Below are positions 1 through 5,215 of a stretch of 5,215 nt of DNA, piece after piece; the stretch's first letter is position 1, and each line of letters starts with the position of its first letter. The stretch covers positions 1-5,215 of the forward strand of contig JAUIAA010000174.1 in the NCBI GenBank assembly GCA_030425715.1. The letters are read 5' to 3'. The notes under the pieces were generated by a model. That model searched no databases and had not been told where the DNA came from. It saw nothing but the letters and a program-made list of their open reading frames with translations. The DNA is from Bacteroidia bacterium (GTDB lineage: Bacteria; Bacteroidota; Bacteroidia; Flavobacteriales; Flavobacteriaceae). The position numbers and the translations under genes were made by a program.

Positions 1-156
1 TCCTTGTTCCATGGCAAATAAAGTAATGGCTCTATACATAGCTCCCGTATCTACATATACATAGCCAAGTTCTTTAGCTAAAAGTTTTGCAACCGTACTT
101 TTACCCGTTGAGGAATATCCATCTATGGCAATTGTTATTTTAGGTTTGTTGGTCAT
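1..156 (-). CDS. cmk: Cytidylate kinase, N-terminal part (cut by window edge)
   Basis: This is the first 52 codons of (d)CMP kinase, which phosphorylates CMP and dCMP with ATP to the diphosphates in cytoplasmic pyrimidine nucleotide salvage and supply. The visible part starts MTNKPKITIAIDG and holds a P-loop at residues 13-21 (GYSSTGKST, with Lys19 and Ser20 as the nucleotide-binding residues). The family signature DTGAMYRA follows at 36-43, in the CMP-binding region. The form GYSSTGKST, rather than the proteobacterial GPSGAGKGT, is typical of Bacteroidota. The reading frame is open to the window edge, so the rest of the roughly 220-230 residue protein lies outside. The ATG follows the porQ stop codon with one base between (TAA-A-ATG), so it is probably translated by coupling from the porQ message. 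Identity is very secure. Confidence 0.96.
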   Translation of the reverse strand, partial: MTNKPKITIAIDGYSSTGKSTVAKLLAKELGYVYVDTGAMYRAITLFAMEQG

Positions 157-157
157 T

Positions 158-1183
158 TTAAAATCCTTTTCTTTTTAAATCAATTAATAATGTAAATGTA
201 CTCGTATTTTCTGCAGGATGGTATTGGGTATAGGCATAATCTAATTTGAATCTTCCCATTTTCAACCCAAAGCCTGCCGTAATCCCTGCAAAAGTTTTCG
301 ATTCTGTTAATTTTAATTCAGCCGCTCTTCTAAAATTATAGCCCAACCTGAGATTAAACCCTTTGTCAGGAAATAGTTCTGCTCCAATTACCATGTGGCG
401 AACTGCATTGGTAAAAAAATTAATATCTTCTTCCTTTGTATTTCCATCTAAATCTGTATTTCCATTGGATGGATTTGGAACCGCAATATTCCATTTCTGC
501 AAGTTATTCATGGTAAAATACCATTTTAGAGGCACATCTTCTAATTTATACGAAATCCCTACTGCTATTTCTAAAGGCAAATCTTCCCTTTTCTCATCGT
601 AAACAGAAAACTGATAGCCTATATTTCTTATCACTGCCGTAAAACTATAAGGTCTAAAATCAGAATAATACAATATACCAAAATCCATAGCAGCACCTGT
701 AGAAGTATAATTATCAATTTTAGAACTTAAAAATTTAAGATTTGCTCCAATATAAAAATCGGTCCAAGGAAAATTATAAGCATATCCTACAGAGAAAGCT
801 AAATCTCGCGCACCAAAGACTCCAACTTCTTCTCCATTTTCATCTGCCTCTATAAAACTGCCATAATCTATATATTGAATTCCTCCATGTAAAGTCCCAA
901 ATCTCCTATTTACCAAATGTGCAAAGGTTACAGCACCCATATTGATATCGGCTAGATAATTTACATAATTCACCGATAATTGATTATCCATAAACCTACT
1001 AATGGTAGCAGGGTTCCAAAGCGGTTGGTTTACATCGTCTACCATATTCAAAACCTCTCCACCTAAAGCTGCTTGGTGTGCAGAGGTAGGGATATTTAAA
1101 AAAGTATATACTTTCTCCCCGCCAACTTGTGCAGTAATCACGTTAAAAAAAGAATATACAATTATGGTAAAAACTATTTTCAT
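158..1183 (-). CDS. porQ: Type IX secretion system protein PorQ
   Basis: PorQ is an outer-membrane beta-barrel protein of the PorV/PorQ (FadL-like) group. In the type IX secretion system it is known to work with PorU, PorV and PorZ in the attachment complex, which cleaves the C-terminal sorting signal of cargo and anchors it to the cell surface. The 341-residue product starts with a short signal peptide and probable signal peptidase I cleavage after Ala18 (VITA-QVGG). The family-typical start of the mature chain follows (KVYTFLNIPTSAHQAALGG, then NPA near residue 58). The rest is alternating polar and aromatic segments consistent with beta strands, ending in the strand TFTLLIDLKRKGF. Length and features match full-length PorQ with no break. 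It is followed after one base by cmk, a pairing common in Bacteroidota. No convincing promoter was found in the 77 bases upstream. Confidence 0.92.
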   Translation of the reverse strand: MKIVFTIIVYSFFNVITAQVGGEKVYTFLNIPTSAHQAALGGEVLNMVDDVNQPLWNPATISRFMDNQLSVNYVNYLADINMGAVTFAHLVNRRFGTLHGGIQYIDYGSFIEADENGEEVGVFGARDLAFSVGYAYNFPWTDFYIGANLKFLSSKIDNYTSTGAAMDFGILYYSDFRPYSFTAVIRNIGYQFSVYDEKREDLPLEIAVGISYKLEDVPLKWYFTMNNLQKWNIAVPNPSNGNTDLDGNTKEEDINFFTNAVRHMVIGAELFPDKGFNLRLGYNFRRAAELKLTESKTFAGITAGFGLKMGRFKLDYAYTQYHPAENTSTFTLLIDLKRKGF

Positions 1184-1260
1184 AGAATTTACAAAGAAAA
1201 TGTAAAATTAGCTTTTATCGATAGATTTTTTTACATTTTATAATAGGCAAAACAATATTT
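1184..1260. other. Intergenic gap between the FAD oxidase stop and porQ start
   Basis: These 77 AT-rich bases should hold the end of the oxidase transcript and the porQ promoter. I see no strong hairpin followed by a T-run. Several weak matches to the Bacteroidota -7 element lie on the minus strand (TAATTTTA, TACATTTT), but none has a TTG about 19-21 bases upstream. Read-through from the oxidase gene into porQ-cmk therefore cannot be ruled out from the sequence. Confidence 0.5.
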
Positions 1261-2625
1261 TTATGAGGGGTCTATGTTTTGATTTACGCTAAAAAAGTTA
1301 GTTGGATCATACTTCTTTTTAATAGTAACAAGTCTATCGTAATTATGTTTGTAACTCGCTTTCACTCTTTCTTGCCCTTCATCCATCATAAAATTAGAAT
1401 ATGCCCCTCCTAAAGAATATGGATGCAGTGCATCATAATAATCTTTACACCAATTGGTAATTTTATCAGCATTGGATGGATCGGGGTCTACTCCTACAAT
1501 TACACCAGCATATTTTGCATTTCTGTATGCCCAAGCTGTATCGGTATCTTTAGGTTTTCCAGCTGCTCCACTTATTGGGTATAAATGCATTTGAGACAAA
1601 CCTGTTGGAATTATTTTACCAAATTTTAGGTGCTGTTTTCGTGCTTCTTCAGGAATACTATCAAAAAAATCGGCTCTCCAATACCATTGCAAACCATGAG
1701 GCAATAAAGGATCAAATAAAGTTTGAATAGCCGGGTATGGCATTTCTCCCACATGTTCAAAAATTGGTTCTTTAGCTCTAACTTCGGCAAATACTTCTTC
1801 AAATTTATCTGGATTTCCAGTATAACACCAAATAATTCCGCAAACATGCGCATCGGTTAAAAAATCAGGAAATGGCGGCACAGGAACTTTCATTACAGAA
1901 ATAAACCCATTTAAATCTTCTGGAGCTCTATGTATAAAATCATCATACCATTCCATTATTTCATCCAATCGCTCTAGTGGCCAAAACATTGGGCCTCCAA
2001 TTACATTTTTTAGTGGATGGGCTTGAAATTTAAAGGAGGTAACTATTCCAAAATTTCCACCACCACCACGTATGGCCCAAAACAAATCTTCATGTTTATG
2101 TTTACTTACGGTAACAGATGAACCATCTGCCAAAACCATATCTGCTTCTAATAAATTATCTATTGTCAATCCATATTTTCTAGACAAGTGACCAACTCCA
2201 CCTCCCAAAGTTAACCCTCCAACACCTGTGGTAGATATAATTCCTGCAGGGATTGCTAAACCAAAAGCATGTGTTGCATGATCTACTTCTCCCCAAAGAT
2301 TTCCACCTCCAACTCTTACCGTATTATCCTCTGTATTTACGCGAATAAATTTTATTCCTGAAAGATCAATAACCAAACCATCATCACAACTACCAAGCCC
2401 ACCGCCATTATGTCCACCACCTCTAACTGCGGTGAGTATTTTGTTATCTCTTCCAAAATTAACGGCACTAATCACATCGGCCACATCTGCACATTTGGCA
2501 ATCATTGCTGGCTTCTTATCAATCATACCATTATAAAGTTTGCAAGATTCCAGATAATTAGCATCTGTAGGCATTACTAATTCTCCTCGAAGTGCGTTTC
2601 TTAAGTTTGTAATTTGTTCTTCCAT
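1261..2625 (-). CDS. FAD-dependent oxidase of the berberine bridge enzyme-like family
   Basis: This is a 454-residue flavoprotein oxidase or dehydrogenase with the two-part FAD-binding (PCMH, FAD_binding_4) and C-terminal BBE layout. The family oxidises sugars, alcohols or secondary metabolites and passes electrons to oxygen; the substrate here is not evident. Counting from the chosen Met, RGGGHN at 68-73 carries His72, the expected site of 8-alpha-histidyl FAD attachment. Next come GGLTLGGGVG (136-145), RGGGGNFGIVTSF (186-198), Tyr408 in GGAYSNF, and the BBE tail YDPTNFFSVNQNI (439-451). The second covalent site, a Cys in bicovalent members (GVCPTVGVGG), is Ile130 here (GIISTTGVGG), so FAD is probably held by His72 alone. 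An ATG 17 codons further upstream is in frame, but those residues (MYRYKLTFYVLTTNTKI) look unlike the family and are not a convincing signal peptide, so I chose the MEEQITNLRN start. The enzyme is probably cytoplasmic. It follows the AraC-type regulator on the same strand. Confidence 0.88.
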   Translation of the reverse strand: MEEQITNLRNALRGELVMPTDANYLESCKLYNGMIDKKPAMIAKCADVADVISAVNFGRDNKILTAVRGGGHNGGGLGSCDDGLVIDLSGIKFIRVNTEDNTVRVGGGNLWGEVDHATHAFGLAIPAGIISTTGVGGLTLGGGVGHLSRKYGLTIDNLLEADMVLADGSSVTVSKHKHEDLFWAIRGGGGNFGIVTSFKFQAHPLKNVIGGPMFWPLERLDEIMEWYDDFIHRAPEDLNGFISVMKVPVPPFPDFLTDAHVCGIIWCYTGNPDKFEEVFAEVRAKEPIFEHVGEMPYPAIQTLFDPLLPHGLQWYWRADFFDSIPEEARKQHLKFGKIIPTGLSQMHLYPISGAAGKPKDTDTAWAYRNAKYAGVIVGVDPDPSNADKITNWCKDYYDALHPYSLGGAYSNFMMDEGQERVKASYKHNYDRLVTIKKKYDPTNFFSVNQNIDPS

Positions 2626-2780
2626 AATTTTTGTATTAGTAGTTAGTACATAAAATGTTAATTTATATCTATACAATTAACACTTATATTGATAATCTAA
2701 AATTAGGTTTATCTAATGAGAGGGCTTATAACTTTTCAATCAGAAAGTTATACTTTTTATTCATCATTTGGTAAATGACT
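2626..2780. promoter_or_regulatory. Leader and putative control region of the FAD oxidase gene
   Basis: This 155-base gap separates the AraC regulator stop from the oxidase start. It is AT-rich and holds a perfect 9-base dyad (2727-2752) and two ATCTAA copies on the plus strand (2695-2700 and 2711-2716, 16 bases start to start). On the minus strand a TTG is present about 55 bases before the ATG, but no good TAnnTTTG follows at 19-21 bases. That contrasts with the two genes upstream, and would fit a promoter that needs an activator, for which the adjacent AraC protein is the natural candidate. This is inference from layout, not proof. Confidence 0.4.
2727..2752. repeat. Perfect 9-base inverted repeat, possible operator or weak hairpin
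   Basis: TATAACTTT at 2727-2735 is exactly complementary to AAAGTTATA at 2744-2752, with an 8-base spacer. It lies about 30 bases after the regulator's stop codon and about 100 bases before the oxidase start. In the direction of the genes no T-run follows the hairpin, so a standard intrinsic terminator is unlikely; T-rich bases follow only on the plus strand, where no gene is seen. It could be a protein-binding dyad or an mRNA 3'-end hairpin. Both arms are AT-rich, so a chance occurrence is possible. Confidence 0.4.
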
Positions 2781-3842
2781 CTAATTTTTAATTACAGAAG
2801 GCAGTTTGTTAAATCGCATTTTAAAAGCCTTTGTAAAATAGGTAGGACTATTATAGCCTAAATCGTAAGCAATTTCAGAGACGGTTTTATTGCTGTTTTT
2901 TAATTCTTTGATAGATTGTTTTAACCTAAGTTCCTGAATTAATTTGTTTGGAGAAAAACTGGTTATCTTACTTAATTTTCTATAAGATTGGGCTGTACTC
3001 ATTCCTAAGTGCTCACTTAATGTTTTTGCGTTAAACTTTGAATTATAAATATTGGTGTCCAATATATTAAACAGTTTTTCTAAAAAGTTAAAATCATTTT
3101 CTTTAATAATTCTAAACGCAGAAATATCAATCTTACGCAAACTTATTTCTTTATCTGCTATTAATTTAGTAGAATTACAAATAAAAATAGAACCATCCTT
3201 ACCCATTTTGCATAGTATCTTATTCTTTAGAATCGTTTTCTCAAAAAGTTGATTTCCCTTTTCATCTACTGGATCTCCTGTAACTAAACCAGCTGTAAAC
3301 TCAAATGAACTTTTGTTCTGTTTTAAATATTCAAAAATCTCTAGTACGCTTAAAATGGCTTGGTAAGCAGAAGTAAAAGAAGCTGATATTTCTTCCTGAG
3401 GTTTTCTAATAATTATTCCCCCATACTTCTCAATTATAGATAAGACCTCAATATGGCACTTGTAAAAATCGTTGTTAAAATTTAAAACATCTAACAATAA
3501 TATGGTTCTATACCCCAAATCTAGTTCTCCTTGAACGGTACGTGCCAAGTCGTTCTCATCTTTTTTACCAGCTCCTAAATAAAGATTATATTCGTCATCT
3601 GAAACTTCAATAATATTGCATGCGGTCATGCCATGCGACTTAAGGTGCACCCTATTACATGCCTCCTTATTTGGGCCTTTCATTAAACAAAAAATAGTTT
3701 TGGCTTCTGGATTTACCCAATATTTAATTTGCTCCACATCAAATTGTTTCTCAACAGCCAAATCTTGCAAATGTGCTTTTAATACATCTTCAACAGTGAA
3801 GTTGTCACTATCGACCATATGAATATCCATAAATAAAGGCAT
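2781..3842 (-). CDS. AraC-family regulator with DUF4242 and degenerate cyclase-like domains
   Basis: This is a 353-residue cytoplasmic transcription factor with an unusual layout and no signal peptide or membrane segment. Residues 1-90 (MPLFMDIH start; YWVNPEAKTIFCLMKGP at 41-57; HLKSHGM at 66-72; IIEV at 77-80) resemble DUF4242, the family of the nickel-binding protein SCO4226. His8, His24, His66 and His70 are possible metal ligands. Residues about 110-230 read like a class III nucleotide cyclase fold: a strand ending in Asp118 (ILLLDV), a KYGG turn at 139-142, SFTSAYQAI at 155-163, AGLVTGDPV at 184-192 and GSIFIC at 217-222. The usual second metal Asp (in GDG) is Glu150 and the transition-state Asn/Arg pair is not seen, so it is probably a sensor rather than an enzyme. 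Residues about 262-350 are a clear AraC domain with two helix-turn-helix units (271-294 and 320-343). The MPLF start was kept because DUF4242 proteins usually begin MPxY or similar. The ligand is unknown; likely targets are its neighbours or itself. Confidence 0.85.
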   Translation of the reverse strand: MPLFMDIHMVDSDNFTVEDVLKAHLQDLAVEKQFDVEQIKYWVNPEAKTIFCLMKGPNKEACNRVHLKSHGMTACNIIEVSDDEYNLYLGAGKKDENDLARTVQGELDLGYRTILLLDVLNFNNDFYKCHIEVLSIIEKYGGIIIRKPQEEISASFTSAYQAILSVLEIFEYLKQNKSSFEFTAGLVTGDPVDEKGNQLFEKTILKNKILCKMGKDGSIFICNSTKLIADKEISLRKIDISAFRIIKENDFNFLEKLFNILDTNIYNSKFNAKTLSEHLGMSTAQSYRKLSKITSFSPNKLIQELRLKQSIKELKNSNKTVSEIAYDLGYNSPTYFTKAFKMRFNKLPSVIKN

Positions 3843-3850
3843 AGTAGTTC

Positions 3851-3881
3851 TAAAGATATATATTTATATTTAAAACTCCAA
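3851..3881 (-). promoter_or_regulatory. Candidate Bacteroidota-type promoter of the AraC regulator gene
   Basis: On the minus strand, TTG (3881-3879) is followed after 20 bases by TATCTTTA (3858-3851), which matches five of the six fixed positions of the Bacteroidota -7 element TAnnTTTG. It lies within the 61-base gap after the amidohydrolase gene and would give the regulator its own transcript. The predicted start point would be only a few bases before the ATG, so the message would be almost leaderless, which lowers confidence. Confidence 0.4.
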
Positions 3882-3903
3882 CTATCAATTGTTTACCACG
3901 GTT

Positions 3904-4989
3904 TTAATTCTTAGGAAATAAGCTTTTATCTAAGTTAGGAATCAACTTTAGTGCGTTTTTATAATAGAGTTTTTTTAAAACTTCGTCCGACAAGTCTAAG
4001 CCATACATTGCCCAAAAGGCATGGTATTTTTTATGGTAAGGAAAATACTCATCTGCCGTTTCTAATACTCTAAAATAGGTGGGAAACTCTTCTGGTTTCC
4101 AACTGTCTTTTCCAAACAAAACTCTATCTTGATACTTTTCAAAAAATTGTTTGGCAAAACGAGGTTGTCTTCCAAGTTCTGCTATAATTGCTCCAATTCC
4201 TACATACATATTTGGCATTTCTTCTAAAAGTTCTCCTAATCTTCCCAAATCATTCGCATACCATCCCATATGAGCATTTATAAATTTTGTTTTGGGATGA
4301 GCTTTAAACATTGCGTGCTGCTCATTGATTAAAGTTTGCCATGCCACAGGGTCGTTATCACTCCTTTTCCTTCTAGGATGTGTTTTTAATTCTAACCAAC
4401 GTTCATTGTCACTATCAAAATCGTTCCAAAAAGATTTAGGATCCGCAGTATGAATTAATACAGGCACCCCAAGCTCTCCACATTTATTCCAAATTGGTGC
4501 TAATCTTGGATCGTTAATTTTAATCCTATTACCGTCACTGTCTTTGTTGTATAAACCTAGGCTTTTATAAACTTTTAAGCCTCTAGCTCCATTATGAATA
4601 TCCTTTTCTAACTGTGCTACTGTATTTTCTATCCAATCTTTTTTTCCTAGGCCATTAAAGTTAATATTAGCAAAAACTACAAATCTATTTGGAAAGTTTG
4701 TTTTGATATTTTGTACAGATTTTATCAAATCATCTCCAGATCTTCCACTTAAATTTACCATTATGCCCATATTCAAGGTATCCATTGCTACAATTACTGC
4801 TGTTAGATCTTGATTAGGCATTTTATATTGATGACCATGAACATCAATAAATGGAAATTTTGCCTTTTTAACTGGGTGTTTAGGTACTACTAATGTTGAG
4901 GTTGGGTTGTATTCTTCAAAGGTTAAATCCTGCGAAAAGGAAAAGGTTGAAATAAGTAATAAGAATGATAAGATGTAAATAAACTTCAT
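3904..4989 (-). CDS. Secreted metal-dependent amidohydrolase (amidohydrolase-2 family)
   Basis: This is a 361-residue TIM-barrel hydrolase of the amidohydrolase superfamily, nearest to the amidohydrolase-2 (PF04909) group, whose members hydrolyse or decarboxylate small, often aromatic or lactone, substrates. The substrate here cannot be told. Metal-site residues appear in order: the HxH pair His51 and His53 in DVHGH after strand 1, Lys139 in GLKVYK, His180 in VLIHTADP, His240 in INAHMGW, and Asp295 in FGKDSW. An N-terminal signal peptide (MKFIYILSFLLLISTFSFS) with likely cleavage before Gln20 and no lipobox cysteine points to the periplasm or outside; a cytoplasmic location is usual for many relatives. 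The frame is open 25 codons further upstream, but the MKFIY start gives a clean signal peptide, and the best promoter (5008-5038) lies inside the longer version. It sits directly after the rRNA operon terminator and 61 bases before the AraC regulator. Confidence 0.87.
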   Translation of the reverse strand: MKFIYILSFLLLISTFSFSQDLTFEEYNPTSTLVVPKHPVKKAKFPFIDVHGHQYKMPNQDLTAVIVAMDTLNMGIMVNLSGRSGDDLIKSVQNIKTNFPNRFVVFANINFNGLGKKDWIENTVAQLEKDIHNGARGLKVYKSLGLYNKDSDGNRIKINDPRLAPIWNKCGELGVPVLIHTADPKSFWNDFDSDNERWLELKTHPRRKRSDNDPVAWQTLINEQHAMFKAHPKTKFINAHMGWYANDLGRLGELLEEMPNMYVGIGAIIAELGRQPRFAKQFFEKYQDRVLFGKDSWKPEEFPTYFRVLETADEYFPYHKKYHAFWAMYGLDLSDEVLKKLYYKNALKLIPNLDKSLFPKN

Positions 4990-5007
4990 ATATTTAATTT
5001 TAAAACC

Positions 5008-5038
5008 CAAAAATACTTTAATTGTGCATACATACAAT
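5008..5038 (-). promoter_or_regulatory. Strong candidate Bacteroidota promoter of the amidohydrolase gene
   Basis: On the minus strand, ATTG (5038-5035) is followed after exactly 19 bases by TATTTTTG (5015-5008), a perfect match to the TAnnTTTG -7 element recognised by the Bacteroidota primary sigma factor. Transcription would begin around 5000-5004, leaving a short leader of roughly 12-15 bases before the ATG at 4989. This placement excludes the longer upstream start and shows that the hydrolase need not depend on read-through from the rRNA operon. Confidence 0.65.
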
Positions 5039-5075
5039 ATTTTTACAAATATTAACAGAGTCAAATATATTGCAC

Positions 5076-5111
5076 AAAAAAACCCAATACTTTAATAAGT
5101 ATTGGGTTTTT
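5076..5111 (-). terminator. Intrinsic terminator of the rRNA operon
   Basis: Bases 5078-5092 pair perfectly with 5097-5111, giving a 15-base-pair stem with core AACCCAATACTT and a 4-base loop. In the minus-strand transcript the stem is followed by a run of seven U residues (the last five overlapping the stem's own U-rich edge), starting about 8 bases after the 3' end of 5S rRNA. A-rich sequence on the other side makes it able to act in both directions. It insulates the amidohydrolase gene from rRNA transcription. Confidence 0.9.
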
Positions 5112-5119
5112 AAAAGAAA

Positions 5120-5215
5120 GGCAACGACTTACTCTCCCACCATTGGCAGTACCATCAGCGCTAATAGGTTTAACTTCTCTGTTCGGGATGGGAAGAGGTG
5201 AGACCTATTGCTATA
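5120..5215 (-). rRNA. rrf: 5S ribosomal RNA, 3' part (5' end cut by window edge)
   Basis: The minus strand reads as the 3' 96 bases or so of 5S rRNA, the small RNA of the large ribosomal subunit. The conserved block CCCATCCCGAACAGAGAAG, the loop E region GATGGTACTGC, and the closing GGGAGAGTAAGTCGTTGCC are all present in order and match the flavobacterial form. About ten to fifteen bases of the 5' end lie outside the window. The exact 3' end could be one or two bases further towards 5118. Since 5S is normally last in the bacterial rRNA operon, 23S and 16S should lie beyond the right edge on the same strand. Confidence 0.96.

Noticed and set aside
363..602. Open frame of 79 codons on the plus strand
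   Set aside because: It lies wholly inside porQ on the opposite strand, and its translation shows no recognisable domain. It is a shadow of the porQ reading frame.
1002..1205. Open frame of 67 codons on the plus strand
   Set aside because: It is antisense to the porQ start, has no recognisable family features, and no promoter is evident.
463..1481. 12-base identical string CATTGGATGGAT at 463-474 and 1470-1481
   Set aside because: Both copies encode Pro-Ser-Asn stretches in different genes, with no flanking similarity, so this is a coding coincidence and not a mobile repeat.
1626..1853. Open frame of 75 codons on the minus strand
   Set aside because: It lies inside the FAD oxidase gene in another frame, while the oxidase frame is intact and clearly coding. 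There is no sign of a frameshift.
2626..2676. Upstream in-frame extension of the FAD oxidase (17 residues)
   Set aside because: It is not family-like and not a convincing signal peptide, and the downstream MEEQ start matches usual family length.
3052..3252. Open frame of 66 codons on the plus strand
   Set aside because: It is antisense to the AraC regulator, with composition expected of a shadow frame.
3616..3822. Open frame of 68 codons on the plus strand with several cysteines
   Set aside because: It was considered as a small Cys-rich protein, but the cysteines mirror codons of the DUF4242 domain on the other strand, and there is no independent signal.
3888..3907. Short ACC-AC-GGT palindrome near the amidohydrolase stop as a terminator
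   Set aside because: The three-base stem is too short and no T-run follows on the minus strand.
4990..5064. Upstream in-frame extension of the amidohydrolase (25 residues)
   Set aside because: It would bury the signal peptide and cover the best promoter, so the MKFIY start is preferred.

Overview
The window looks like chromosomal DNA from a member of the Flavobacteriaceae (phylum Bacteroidota). The evidence is low-GC DNA, a PorQ gene of the type IX secretion system (found only in this phylum) next to cmk, and promoter-like sequences of the TTG-N19/20-TAnnTTTG kind rather than E. coli-type boxes. No clear Shine-Dalgarno sequences stand out. The exact genus cannot be read from the sequence.

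Every supported gene lies on the minus strand, so the biological order runs from high to low coordinates. The right edge is the 3' part of a 5S rRNA gene, the tail of an rRNA operon, closed by a strong hairpin terminator (5076-5111). Next come a secreted metal-dependent amidohydrolase (3904-4989) behind its own promoter, a three-part AraC-type regulator (2781-3842), and a berberine-bridge-enzyme-like FAD oxidase (1261-2625). The left edge holds porQ (158-1183) and the first 52 codons of cmk (1-156), separated by one base and probably co-transcribed and translationally coupled.

Functionally, porQ-cmk is a conserved housekeeping and secretion pair. The three genes between the rRNA operon and porQ look like an accessory metabolic block: a periplasmic hydrolase, a ligand- or metal-sensing transcription factor and a flavin oxidase. 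A regulatory link between the AraC protein and its neighbours, chiefly the FAD oxidase, is inferred only from adjacency, a dyad between them, and the lack of a good promoter match ahead of the oxidase.

The most unusual item is the regulator. It joins an N-terminal DUF4242 (nickel-binding SCO4226-like) domain, a middle region that reads like a degenerate class III nucleotide cyclase fold, and a C-terminal AraC DNA-binding domain. I found no CRISPR array, transposon, tRNA or phage gene. No gene-free stretch exceeds about 155 bases.
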